Below are positions 1 to 12,704 of a DNA stretch of 64,000 bases, piece after piece. How positions within the stretch are numbered: position 1 is the stretch's first letter; every line of letters begins with the position of its first letter. The position numbers were made by a program, and so were the translations under genes. Below the pieces are notes generated by a model. That model was not told where the DNA came from. It searched no databases and was given only the letters and a program-made list of their open reading frames with translations. Origin of the DNA: Salvia splendens (taxonomy: Eukaryota > Streptophyta > Magnoliopsida > Lamiales > Lamiaceae); NCBI RefSeq assembly GCF_004379255.2, contig NC_056048.1:27648736-27712735 (forward strand), in the 5' to 3' direction.

Positions 1-3000
1 GTTTTTCCTTGAGCATGAAAGGAACCACAGCTGCTAGCACGCTTTGTGCGATTTTTGTGCTCAGCCCTTTGTAGAAACCGTACCAACCTTCGTAGCGTAT
101 CATCTTGTCGATAGCATCCACAGTGCCTGCACATTGTCAAACACCTCCTACTCAATGGTTCATTTGCCAGGGTAGATAACTCCACGACAAGAGAGTTATC
201 TAACCTAAAATGTGAGTTTTTATCGTATTTTGTCTTATCACTTACTTTATTTCTATGTGAATGTTCGGATATGTTTCTCATGCAAGGGAAAAAACAAAAA
301 AAATCATACAAACCTTCGTGTTGATGTCTTTCGTGTTCAAATTGTTGCTTTGCTTGAAGTCGTGACTGCGAGAAAATAGACCTCAAGTAATATTAAAACA
401 TTGGGAGGAAACAACACGGTAAATTCTAATGAATTCTATTCTCATTCGTCACATTGTAGTTGAGATTTGAGATACTCGCTCCATCCCACTTAAATAACTC
501 ATTTTTTTTGGGATGTGCTACTTATAGTGACATGTTTCTTTAAATGGAAACACTATATCTCTACTTCAATCTTTCTTTTATTTTATTTTCTCTCAAACTG
601 GTCTCATAAAACAACATTGGGTAAAATCTCGTACTTAAAATTAAACTTAGCTCAACTAAATGGGATGATGAAAAAAAAGGAATACGACTTCAGTGATATA
701 AAAAGATGTCAGAAGAGTATTTGCAATCACTATATAAGAATGTAGGTGTTACCTTGATAACAAGAAGAGGATATGTCACAACTGTAGCTCCAAGGTTTGC
801 CAAAGTTTCCAGCAAAAATATCTAACCATATGATGCAGTGATGATTAAGGCCAAAATGACAAAATGAAACTTTTATTATAATGGAGTATTAGATACGCTG
901 GAGATATGAATAATACCTCAAGGCTAGTGACGTTACGGTTACGCTTATTGCCTGAAAGCTGCTTTTGCTTCTTCAGCTCCTTCAAGAGAGGCTCATACAA
1001 CATAAACCGTATTGAAGGTTTGCTTGCCTGAGACAACATATCATGCTTGCATTATCAATAAATTCCAAAGCCACAACACCTAAAGTTAGAGTAACTTTGC
1101 ACATACCATGATTAGTGTAGGCAAAGCACCTCTCCAAAATCCTAAGACTCTCCTCTCATCATAGACTTCTTGAATCTGAGGATAAAAACATATATGAAGG
1201 CAAGTCCAAATTCATTTGAAGACGAAGACAAAAGAAGCCATGTTTACCGAATATAAATATATGGTTAGTGAGGCAAAATATGATAAAGGTAAGGGGAAAT
1301 TGGTCAGAAAATTCTTGAATTTTGGTCACACTATGGTCTATCCCGCAACTTTAAAAATCAGTGGTATAAACCATAAATTTTACTAACATTTTTCATAATA
1401 TTCCGATTTCCTTTTTGTAACATGTTATTGATTTGGCGCACACATCTTTCAAATTGATGGTGTGGTTAAGTTATTTGATACTTGTGCTGAGAAAAATGGT
1501 GAACTTCACAAGCAATCATGTACGCGTAGAATTTTACGGAGGCATCATTATATACAATTTCACCCAAATTAGACCCGTGGAGAAATTGAGTAAAGTGTTA
1601 AATTCATGGTTTTTATGACCAATATTTTAAGTTGTGGAACGAACTAGAATTTGATCAAAGTTAATAGCTTTTCTGGCAATTTGCCCTAAAAGTAATAAAG
1701 TTCACCAAACTTTGAAGGGTGCTAAGGAAGTGAGGATAGAAGAGACATGTGAGCGAGTTGTACAACTTTTATTAAATTCAGATCTAAAAACGTTATTAGT
1801 AAACAACAAAAATGACCAAAAAAAGGTAAAGAGAGAAACAACAGAAAACATATCATCTACCTGTCTTGATTAAGATAATCCACCACAGAAGAATTTACAG
1901 TCTAAGCCAAAGGAAAGTAAAGTCAAACACCAAAAAAGAAGTAACTCTAATAAACAAATTCAAACTTTGTACATACCGCATGGCTAAGACGGAAGGGTGG
2001 AGGTTCGACTGCAGATGGAATCACATCTTCAGGAGACAGAAGATCTGTAGGATTCGGTTGGCTTTTCTTTGTGTGAGTCTGCAGTTTTTACTCAGAATAA
2101 ACGTAAGAGCAAAGAGTCAATTTTGTCCCATCGTTTGAAGTGTTTAAGGATAAAGGATAAATCATTACCTGCATGCGAGTCACGACCAGTGAAATAGGAT
2201 TTGTCAACAGCACGCTTACAAACCTGTTGAAATGGAAAGTTTTTAATGTCATAAAATCATATCTACTTCCAAATACAACGGAGAGAGAGTGTATTACCCA
2301 GCCAGAGCAGTAGCCTCAGCCTTGTTCCTGAATTTTTGATAGATATATTTGTGAACACACTGTAAAATATGACTAGCAATTACATAAGAACCATACTGAT
2401 ACACATCTATGTGTTATGCTTCTTTTGCAGACATCTTATCGAAATAAACCGACAACCCCCCTTCCTTTTTGTATCACATACACCAAGGGAAAAGAAGAGC
2501 ATATATTTTTCCCCACTCAGCTTGTCACCCTCTCCCTCGATAACCACGCTGTCGCACTTGTTGGTAGTGCCATGCAGCATTCGGAGACCCCTCTGGTAAG
2601 ACCCTCAATCACCCCAAACACGACTGTGTGTGAGTGATATTATTTTTGTAAACTTTGTTTACTAAACATTAACATTACACTACCATTGATGTAAGTTCCA
2701 CTATCAACTAACACTATCTCAATTATACTTCTTCTCTCTCGTTAAAATTCGTATGGTCCCCAAAGTGATGAAATATTGCGTGTGTAATCCTAAAAAGAAT
2801 ATCCCCTAATTCCTACAACCATAAATAGTTACTCCTTCTGTCTAGCTAGCAGGAGTCTTGTTCTTCCATTTTGGTCCATTTGTCAATAAAAGTCCTATTT
2901 CACTTTTACTCTAAATGGTACTCGTACGTCCAACTCTCAACTAATTCATTCCACTCACGTTCCATTGTATTTGACAAATCACATTTCTTAAAATTTGTGT

Positions 3001-3579
3001 CCGAAAGTATTACAACTCCTAATCGTGGTGAACCGAGTTAGTAATTCCCAAAGTTAATCACCAATTCACCTTGATTTTATATTAAAAAATACAGTAAAAA
3101 GTAAGTAATTCCCAAAGTTAATCACCAATTCACCTTGATTTTATTCAAAAATACAATAAAAACTGTAGAAAACTGACCTCAGACGTCGCAATGCCGACGA
3201 GCGACGGAGCGAATCCTCCATACAGCTGCTCCCACCCTTCCTGCTCTACAATCTGCACATGATTCCATTATGCAGAAAGGGAAGCATTCGAACAACACTA
3301 AAATTTTGAAATTAGACCAAAGGAGCGAGAAAGAGTGAGAGAGAGATTACATGATACATTTGCTCTAAAGCCCCAATTTTCCCCCTCTCATTCCGATTTC
3401 TCTCTATTTGTTGCCGAGCATTTACCTAACAAAACGAAGGATAATCAACTGGAATTAAAAAGTGATGAAAATGGAAAACAAAAATTCGTTACAGTTTGGA
3501 GAGGATATGTAACGAGGTGAGCGATAAATCCACCGCCGGCGCTGGCTAGGCCGTTGACCACATCGTCGGCGTCGGCCAT
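1..3579 (-). CDS. PXN-like peroxisomal NAD carrier, copy A (3' end outside window, internal deletion)
   Basis: Mitochondrial carrier family protein resembling the plant peroxisomal NAD carrier PXN, which exchanges NAD(H)/AMP-type nucleotides across the peroxisome membrane. Eleven exons read on the minus strand: 3493-3579, 3351-3425, 3178-3252, 2298-2359, 2169-2223, 1977-2078, 1107-1175, 917-1027, 753-821, 314-365 and 1-126. All visible splice sites are GT-AG and the frame stays open. Seen in sequence: start MADADDVVNGLA, carrier signatures TYPLQT, TNPISLVVTRMQ and TYPLLVIKSRLQ, and the C-terminal MIRYEGWYGFYKG. Odd: exon 4 is 62 nt instead of 131 nt in copy B, a clean 23-codon in-frame loss covering the matrix loop and the start of a membrane helix; the usual PIW is PIS. 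The protein would therefore probably not transport. Family assignment is strong; function of this copy is doubtful. The last codons lie left of the window. Confidence 0.8.
3041..3168. repeat. 64-bp direct tandem duplication
   Basis: The segment starting gtaattcccaaag at 3041 recurs at 3105 with a period of 64 bp and almost no differences. It lies in the intron between exons 3 and 4 of PXN-like copy A. High identity indicates a recent slippage or repair duplication. Confidence 0.85.
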
Positions 3580-3933
3580 AACTCCAAAAAACTGGAGAGG
3601 TGATGAATTTGGGGGAATGGAAGAGAGAGAAAACGAGATCTAAAGTGAGAAAGGAATAACGAATTCATGATCTTTGATCTTTGTGTTTGAATCTCGTGAA
3701 TAAAAAATTCACATTTTCACAGTGGAAGTGCACAAAGACATCACCTTTTTCCCTCTCAGCAAACTGAGCTCATTGCGCGCGCATTTAATAATTAAATATA
3801 TTTAATATATTAAACGTGAACAGAATAAAATAAAAAATAAAATAATGTGGAAAGGACAATAGTATGAATAATCAAATGTAAAAAAAATAATAAAAATGAC
3901 TATAATATATTCTAACATAACAATAGAAATATA

Positions 3934-4183
3934 CTCCCTCTCTATCACAATAATTATCACTCTTTTCCATTTCGGTCCGTCCCATAATAATTGTCACACT
4001 TCGTTTTTACCATAAATGATAAGTAGGTCCCGCATTCTACTAACTTACTTCACTCACATTTTATTATAAACCAATATAAAAAAGTGGGTCTCACATTCCA
4101 CTAACTTTTCCAACCAACTTTTTTTATATTTTTTAAAACTCGTGCCCACAATTAGAGTGACAATTATTGTGGGACGGAGGGAG
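3934..4183. mobile_element. Stowaway MITE between the two PXN-like copies
   Basis: A 250-bp element with ctccctc and gagggag ends as terminal inverted repeats, flanked on both sides by TA (3932-3933 and 4184-4185). The inner arm pair caataattatcac/gacaattattg is also inverted. This end sequence and TA duplication are diagnostic of Tc1/mariner-type Stowaway MITEs. It carries no coding sequence. Confidence 0.9.
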
Positions 4184-5446
4184 TAACTTTATTAATGTGG
4201 AATGAAGGAAATATTTTGTTACTGAAACAATTAAGGAAGTGGTTATATGGAATACTTTCTTGAAAGTGGACTATATTAAATTGAGTACATTATATTGTTC
4301 AAGATGATCAAGAATGTGTATCAATAGAAAAATAAAATCAAACCAAGCTGCTACACAGTAACAATTTTCTTGACAACATTTTCTAGTGGTAGTTTGATAC
4401 AGATCAGCCCTTGCTTGTTCACAGGCGCGGACGAAGGAAGGTTGCTGCAGAGACGAGCACATCACAGTGTCGTCTACTTTATCGGATCAACACTAACACC
4501 TTTAATTTGTAAGCAACACCATTTGCTGCCCTTGACAAGCTCTTCCTTCACCATGAAAAGAACAGCAGCTGCAAGCACGCTTTGCACGATCTTCGTGCTC
4601 ATGCCCTTGTAGAAGCCGTAGCAACCTTCGTAGCGTATCATCTTCGCTACAGCTTCCACGGTGACTTGGTATTGATGCCTTTTGTCTGCAACTATTTGCT
4701 TTGCTTGAAGACGCGACTGTTGAGATAATGTGTAGATTTGTTTTATAACTATCTGTTTTGAGCTTATAAGTAGAAAACCAAACAGATCCTAAATAAGAAT
4801 GTATAGATGTTACCCTAACAACAAGAAGAGGATATGTCACAACTGTAGCTCCAAGTTTTGCCAAAGCTCCAAGCAAAAATATGTAACCATATTGATGTAG
4901 TAATGTTTCAGAACCAATAACAAAAAAATATGGATGGTTGAGTAGTATTTGATAAACAGGGCAAATGGAAATTTACCTCAGAGGCAGTGATGTTAGTGTT
5001 GCCCATGTTGCTCGAATACCGCCGCGTCTTTAGCTTCTTCAAGAGAGTCTCATACAGCATGAACTGTATTGAAGGATTGCTTACCTGAAATAACATTAAG
5101 GATTTTTAGTAAATGTATGAGCAATGTACGTGTATTGGCCTAGTGATAAAGTGGTTAGTAGCTGACGGCAAAGGTTCTGAATATCTTTGCACATACCATG
5201 ATGAGTGTGGGGAAAACACCTCTCCAAAATCCCAAGACTCCCCCTTCTCCATAGACTTCTTGAATCTGAGGTTAAGAACATATATGAAGCTGAGAGCATA
5301 AATTTTGTTATTGTGGAAGATATTATGTTTAGTGAGGACAAATAGAAAATATAACAATAAAGGAATATTCCACCATCTTAGAATTTACAATCCATGCCAA
5401 GGAAAGTAAAGTGAAACATAAACTAGGGTAAATTGTCAAAATATTA

Positions 5447-5699
5447 CTCCCTCCGTCCCACAAAGATGGTCCCATTTTTCCATTTCCGTCCGTCCCACAA
5501 AATTTGTCTCATTTCACTTTTTACCATTTTTGGCACTGGATCCCATATTCCACTAACTCATTTCTACTCACATTTTATTATAAAACGAATATATAAAAAT
5601 AGGACCTACATTCCACTAACTTTTTCAACTCACTATTCATTACATTTCTTAAAACCCGTGCCCGATCAAAGTGAGACAATCTTTATGGGATGGAGGGAG
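5447..5699. mobile_element. Stowaway MITE in PXN copy B intron
   Basis: A 253-bp element with ctccctccgtcccacaaa at the left and its near-perfect inverse at the right end, TA on each side (5445-5446, 5700-5701). It sits in the intron between the exon-equivalents at 6000-6086 and 5197-5265. No coding potential. Confidence 0.92.
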
Positions 5700-6171
5700 T
5701 ATGAAATTTGGTCACAACTGCAAAAATCATCCCAAAAAATCATGAAGTTATCCCATGATGAAATATTTTGATCACCTACACAACCAAACGATGTCGTTCT
5801 CTTTATGAATAGACGACATTGTTTAAATATTCATCAATAGTAACATTCCCGTATGATTTTTCGGTTGACTAATCAGATACAATTTCACAAAAATTACCAT
5901 GTGATCATTGGGAACAAATCCAAACTTTATATATATTTTGTCTAATTGATATTCAAAGTTGCGGGACAAATTAGAAACAAATTGAAACTGTGTGCGTACA
6001 GCAAAGCTAGTACCAAAGGGCGGAGGTCCGACATCCTCATGAGACACCAAACCTCCACGATTTGGTCGGATTTTCTTCTTGTGAGTCTGCAATTTTTACC
6101 AAGAATAAGCTTAAGCATACATCCCAAACAAAAACTTCGATTAGCTTCTTTTCAACTTCAAATCAGTCGTA

Positions 6172-6433
6172 CTCCCTCCGTTTTTGAAAAATAGCAACTA
6201 TTTTCATTTTTGGCCGTTCCTTAAAAATAGAAACTTTAGAATCTTTCTATTTTAGGACATGAACCTCACAATCCACTCACTCTACTTTCACTACCTTTTC
6301 TCTTCCTCTCTATTACTTTACTCATTTTTATGTTCCTCTCTCTTACTTTACCAATTCTTCCCACTTACTTTACCAATTGTGCATTAAAATCCGTGTCATT
6401 TCAAATGTTTCCATTTTTTGAATACGGAGGGAG
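6172..6433. mobile_element. Stowaway MITE next to the lost splice donor of PXN copy B
   Basis: A 262-bp element starting ctccctccgtttttgaaa and ending with the inverse ttttttgaatacggagggag, TA on both sides (6170-6171, 6434-6435). Its end lies only about 25 bp from the exon ending at 6459, whose GT donor is missing. Insertion or later rearrangement may have removed the donor. Confidence 0.9.
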
Positions 6434-8088
6434 TATTATGCAGTGAATTTTGATTGAATTGCATTCGAGTCACGACCTCCCAAATAGGATTTGTGAACAG
6501 CACATTTACACACCTGTGAAAATGTTTTAAGGTCATGAGCCACCTTCTTCAAAAAAAAATGAAATATACATGGGAAAAATTCTACATTACCCTGCCATTG
6601 CACCAACCACGAGCGACGAGAGCATCCCGACTGATCCGTCACCAAAGCCTTTTCTCCTTCGTTTCAGAGCGACGGCCTCGGCCTTGTTCCTGAATATTTG
6701 ATAGAAATAATAGTAAACACCCTGTAAAATAAGAGTAGCAATGGCATAAGTATGTGTTATAGATTTGTGCATGTATTCCATACAATTATTGTCATTCAAA
6801 AATTAATTAGTTGGACAAATGTGGATGGTGATTTTTAGTGTGAGCCAAATATGAATTCCTTTTGCTTGTTTGCCATATGCATTTGATCTCTCAATCCTAA
6901 CATATATGGACACTTAATCTGAATAGTTAAGAGTCATATATAAAATAGTTTTTCATGATTAAGCTAATCTGATATTGTTTGGTATGTTACATAAGTATAT
7001 CTTAATTTCTTGTTTGGTATACTAGTTTATACTAGTATTTGTGTTTAAAATGTAAATGGACAAAATTACTCTAATAAAGCAATCAACAATTCAACATTAA
7101 TTCAGATGATCAAGGGTAATTAAGTAATCAACATATATTAATTTGGTTAGAATTTCAAGGTTGTTTAATAAATCTATCTATTTGGCAGGCTAAATAAATC
7201 CAACATAACATGTCAAATAGTATGGCCATGTCCGAGCCCGAGACATGATACAGACCTTTTATTAATTTATTTCACAAAATTGAATAACAGATATATCCAT
7301 GATACATACTACTTTTAGTAATATTATTATTATCTTAAGGTGAAAGAATATCTTCAACGTCGAATCTTGGAAAAATAATACCAAATCCTATACTATTATT
7401 TTGTAGAAACAACCAAAATAAGAACTTAAAATAAAATGAGCACACCATTCTATGACCAGGACCACATTCACCTAACAGTATTTTTAATTCAGCCTTTTCA
7501 TTTTAGTCCACAAAAACTACTTTAACACATCATAATAGGCTGGCAAATGGAATATGCTACATTTAATAATTTATAAACAAAGGCCAAATCAACAATTTGC
7601 AGCACTTTCAGGAATCTATATACCCTAAACCGATAAATAAATTCACAATTAAAATTCTCTTTCTTTTCATCATGAATTTTAAAAATATAAAGAATTATGA
7701 TTTTAAAAAAATATACTACTACTACTATATTAGAACGTGAGTCCTACTTTATATTAAAAAAATTATGAAATTTGCTCAAATTATAACTCAATCCTACAAA
7801 TTAAAAAATTATTCAGAAAAATAATGAAATTTGAATTTATTAATTATCCTATGAATTGTAGTATCTGATATATGAAAAACAAAATTATATGTGAACGTTA
7901 TCGCTAATGAATAAATAATGGAGTAGTACTTATTTTTTCATAAATAGACTACATCATTGGATTAAAATATGAACAATATATTACTACATGTGGACAATCA
8001 CAAAATTTCAATATGTGATACTAGTTGAGAGAATAAATCCATGTTTTATAGCTATTCTTGTTATTTTTTAAATGGGAGAACATATTAG

Positions 8089-8577
8089 AATTTTACCAAA
8101 CTTCATACTTTTATGACGATTTGACATAATTTTATAATGAAACGTGAGTAGAATGAGAGACCTAATTACCATAGTAAACATGAAGAGAGAATTATAACGA
8201 CAAATGAATCGAAATGACCAAAAAGGATGAAATGAGACTTCTATTGACCGACGAAAAATGACAAACTAAAAAAAATAGCCAACCTGTAATTTAACTAACT
8301 TTTCTTTACATTTCTTAAAATCCGTGTCGGAATCAAAGTGGACAATTATTGGGGGACGCGGGGAGTAGAATTTTACCTACTAGTACTAGTAGTTTTTATG
8401 GCAATTTGACATAGTGTTATAATGAAAAGTGAGTGGAACGAGAGACCTAATTACCACAGTAAACAAAAATGAAGCGAGAAACTTAATGGCAAATGGATCG
8501 AAATAATAAAAAAAATGAAATGAGACTTCTATTGACCGACGAACGAAAAATGACGAACCAAAAAAAAGCAGCCAACC
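8089..8577. repeat. Duplicated Stowaway-derived segment abutting an exon
   Basis: A segment of roughly 190 bp at 8089-8286 (gaattttacc to gccaacctg) recurs at 8369-8577 with moderate divergence. Between them lies a Stowaway right end (ccgtgtcgg to gcggggag, then TA at 8366-8367). The second copy runs directly into the exon of PXN-like copy B at 8577, so the splice donor (minus strand, reading CAG then gttggc) is made of repeat-derived sequence, and the first copy carries a duplicated pseudo-donor at about 8281-8286. Confidence 0.7.
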
Positions 8578-9377
8578 TGAGACGTAGCAGTGCCGACGAG
8601 CGACGGAGCGAATCCTCCATAGAGCCGCTCCCACCCTTCCTGCTTCACAATCTGCATATGATTCCATTATGCAGAAAGTGAATCAAGCATCATATCAACA
8701 CTAAATATTTGAAATTAAACCAAAAGAGAGAGAAAGATAGAGAGAGATTCACCTGATACATTTGTTCCAAAGTCCCAATTTTCCCCCTCTCCTTCTTCAG
8801 ATCTCTCTCTGTTCGTTGCCGAGTGTTTACCTAATCATGAACATACTGATCTCCTCAAAAAAAGTTCTATGCAAAATTTACAGCTTGAATTGAAATCATG
8901 AAAATGAAAAACAAAAATTTCTTACAGTTTGAAGAGGATATGTAATGAGCTGAGCGATAATTCCACCGCGAGGCCGTTGATCAAAGCGTCGGACATTTTT
9001 CCGAAACAAACTGAATTTGGGAGAATGAAAGAGAGAGAAAGTGAGAACTAAGTTTTTGGAAGTTTGTGTGCTAAACAAATCACGAGGAAAACAATAGAAC
9101 TAAGTTTATTATACATTTATACTATCGCATGCAGACGACATCAGTGACGATCCAGCAAATATAATTTGGGATGAAAAATCACATTTTAAAAATTTAACGA
9201 TAAATTATAAAGTTTCAAAACATTTACTCGTGAACAAATTTGTTTTGTTTTATTTCCTGAGTTTTTAAGGCTGAAAATAATATCAGTCATATCGTATATT
9301 AACACATTTACATCGATCACTGTTCATTAACATCACCAAAATTTTACGTGGGAGAAAAAATTATCATGGAACAACCA

Positions 9378-9795
9378 TGACATTTGAAATATACCGAAAT
9401 ACCGCACTTACCGTACCGAAAAAATACAGAAAATACCGAATTTTCGGTATACCGTACTTTTCGGTACAGTATCATACCGTACCGACAGTTTTAGGTACGG
9501 TAAAGGTATGCATTTTGTATATACCACGGTATACCGCGTTATACCGCATCATACCGCAATTGCGGTATATACTGGAAATCACGGTATACCGCATATTACG
9601 GTATACCGAAATCACGGTACGGTATACCGACAAAAGCGGTACGGTAACGATATCTAAATTTTGGTATACCGACTTTTCGGTACCCCGACAAAAGCGGTAC
9701 GGTAAAGGTATGGTTTTTTGTCATACCGCACCATACGGTACGGTATGCGGTATGGCCATTTCGGCGCTGTATACCGTACCGTTCCAACCCTAGAC
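9378..9795. repeat. Degenerate ataccg/cggtat repeat element
   Basis: About 400 bp made mostly of near-palindromic short motifs such as ggtataccg, gtaccgtac and cggtacggtat on both strands. The right end ccaaccctag, read on the minus strand, gives tagggttgg, similar to hAT MITE ends. The left end is unclear; gacattt occurs at both borders (9379-9385, 9794-9800), a possible short target duplication. The long open frame across it is a by-product of the repeat. No protein is claimed. Confidence 0.6.
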
Positions 9796-12704
9796 ATTTC
9801 CTTGCCGACTGAAGAAAAAATAGGCCACAATAATGATAGATTAGGGGCTTAAGCCCATGCCAATTAATTATTTTCCAATGCCGTCTATTTTAAAGATTGT
9901 AAAGAATTATTAAATTAATATGTGGTCCTCATTAAACTTGTGTCTAGACAGTTATTAGTGTTTAATGGTAAGCCCTATTGGTATAAATTGTAAATAAATT
10001 AACGTATATGATAACGAGTTTCATAAATGAAAATGCTCATATTTTTATAGGACGAACATAAAAGAAAAATGCTCATATTTTTATGATATTAATGAAGTAT
10101 GATTTTGTAATTAAACAATTACACAGATTACCGTTAGATTACATGTTAGTCACTCAAATCCATTTGAATTTATAAAAGAGATGGTAATTTAATTTTTAAA
10201 TATTGTGTTCAAAATTACTCCTATAATGATCTCAAGCTTATGTATTTTAACTTTTTAAGCATGTCGGATTGTTTTTGTGTATTTCCAGATAATTAATCGT
10301 TACAAAAAAGTGTTTGTGATATCTTGGGCTCTAATGGACTTTGATTTGGATGATCCAAATATAAAAGAACTATGAATTGTCTCCAAATTAACTACAGCTT
10401 ATTGGGCTTTTTGAGTCCACTCAGTTTATTGACGATAATATTGGAATTATCTAACTTGGGCCAAAAATTCTACTTTGAGGCCTCCGATTTGAGAACGTAA
10501 ATTAAAATAATTACTCCATATTTTAGTTTGATAGTATAAAATTTCGAAAATAACATAAGAAAATTTTAAATTCTACAGGGCTTTGATTTAGTTTTTATTT
10601 ATTTCATTGATTTTTTTTCTCCAGTTTTTATTGTGTGTTTACTAATTTATAGGTAATTGCACCGTTTTTATATTTGGGAAGATGGCGACCAATACATGTG
10701 TGATTCTATGTCTGAATAGGTGACTCCTAGTAATTATTTTGAGTATAATTTTGAAACTTGTCATTACGTTTTAAGGTTGTAATGAGACCACTATTCTTCG
10801 ATGGACGAGGATTGATGACTAACTCCATGATGTGTTGTGTGTGTTTCACTTTATTTTCTTATTTTATAATGATTTTAGATAAAAAAAAAGTCCACTACAT
10901 TACTTTTTGTGTTGTTCATATTTGAACTTCTATACTTCTAACTTATCATCTTTTTCGCTTCACACACTTCCAATCTTTATCAAATTTCAAACGATCTAAT
11001 TTGTATTATGATATAATGTTATCATTGATGAAGAATATAAATGTATAGCTAGAATTTAACGGTTTGAGACATGACTAAGAAAATTCTATCTTAAACAAAA
11101 GACATCATAAATAGTCCAAACCAAGTAGCCCAATAATCTAATAACCACTTCGTCCATAAAAAATAGTCTTATTTTTTTCATTTTGATCGATACATCGAAA
11201 TTAGTCTCATTTTCTATTTATGAAAACTTTATCATTTTTTTCTCTTTATCTCTTATGTTACTGACTGCGTATTAAAACTCACATAGTCTACAAATAACTA
11301 TTTTTATGGAGGGAAGCATTCTCTTTCTCCTATGATACCGATTGCTCATTAAAAATCATATCATCAATAAATAAATGTATTTTTTTGTGTAATTTTGGCA
11401 AAACACTACTCAAATAGTCAAATCTAACCAACATTACTTTTTCAAATATTAACTAAATGCCACGTATAGTGCGTGTGGAGTGTACGAGAGTTTCCAAGTC
11501 ACAAAACAAATCCTGTCCCATAAAATAGAATCAACTTTGTAGATAGTTTTCTTATCACATCAACCTCAAGTTTCCAAATATTTTGATATGACACCATTTC
11601 ATAACTTTGGTCTCTCATAATTCTCAATGTGGAACCTCATACCATATGCTGTTCAATGCATTTCTCCTACAAATAATTACAACTTGCTATTTTATACTAA
11701 ACCATCATAAAAAGAAACATGAATAGCACAACACTATTTATAATATTCATGAACTTAACATAAAATGAAGAGTGAAGAGGTGAAATGTTCTGAATTCTTG
11801 CCAATTGTATATATGTTCATGACCTCATGCCTTTTGGAAACTTTTGATTAGATTAGAATAGTATTATTCAAAAAAGAACCAATTTTACTTGAATTTTACT
11901 TTCGACCACAACTCTTAAATATGGTAAACCATCTTCTTATTTACTAATTGGATATATAAATTTCAAATTTCATTATCATGATGACTTAAACCTAATATCT
12001 TTGATATTAATTAGATGTTAACTACTCTATTACTAGCACAACCATTAGATGTCTCTCTTTTTAACTTTTTAATTAATTTGTCAATTACATATCCTTTAGC
12101 ACTCTACATCGATTGTTTAAGATAATAAAAAAAATGAAAGTTCATAAGATTAAATGTGTTCTGTTCCTCTAGCTTTTTTGTGATAAGTTTTCATGTTTAA
12201 TCTGTAATTTTGATTTATAATCAAGTACTACAATGTTAGCATTATCCACAGTTAAAGTTCCAGACTCAATAAAAGTCATGAAAAGTGTTGAATTGCAATA
12301 ATATTATAATTTAAAAATGTTCTAACTTCCAAATCCATTCTTGTACATGAAATGTATAATGCGGTGTGACAATGTTTGCATAATTCTTTGATAACAAGAT
12401 CTCTAAGTTAGTCAATATGAAGGTTTTTGTTCCTTGAATTTAATTCTTGTAGTCATTTAACAATATATGTCGACTTGTCTTTTCAAATTAAATCTCAACT
12501 TTTAAGATTCGATATAATAAGCAGGATAATTATACTTTTTAAAAAATAATTCCCAGATAGAATAGAATTGAGTTGGAACTTGGACGTGTTTACTTAATTA
12601 GTGTCACTTTTATCACTGATCTTATCAAGAATTTAATCCAAAATTACTATAGTTACATCTGTAAATGTAAAAATACTTGAGATGACAACATATTCGAGGG
12701 ATGA
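9796..12704. other. Gene-free AT-rich intergenic stretch
   Basis: I see no conserved protein-coding frame, RNA gene or intact element. A decayed Stowaway-like unit is suggested at about 11149-11316 (acttcgtcc at the left, atggagggaag at the right). The rest is low-complexity AT-rich sequence with frequent stops on both strands. Confidence 0.6.

Larger units (their letters stand above)
4474..8996 (-). pseudogene. PXN-like peroxisomal NAD carrier, copy B (broken)
   Basis: Second carrier copy, closer to the PXN consensus than copy A. Exon-equivalents on the minus strand: 8926-8996, 8753-8830, 8577-8651, 6591-6721, 6459-6513, 6000-6086, 5197-5265, 4977-5084, 4814-4882 and 4474-4716. Motifs seen: MSDALINGLA, TYPLQT, GVYYYFYQIFRNKAEA, TNPIWEVVTRMQ, VSNPSIQFMLYET, TYPLLVVR and MIRYEGCYGFYKGMSTKIVQ. 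Three lesions: a 10-bp deletion in exon 1 (71 nt, frameshift) relative to copy A; exon 5 is followed by TT where a GT donor should be (6458-6457); and the exon at 4882 is preceded by AC, not AG, with no AG anywhere in that intron. The last intron of copy A is absent here (exon 4474-4716 is continuous). A start in another frame at 9078 could bypass the first lesion but not the splice losses. Probably a pseudogene. Confidence 0.85.

Noticed and set aside
9377..9793. 138-residue open frame rich in YRIxxIPYFSV-like repeats
   Set aside because: It is the translation of ataccg/cggtat repeats that stay open by chance; no protein family pattern.
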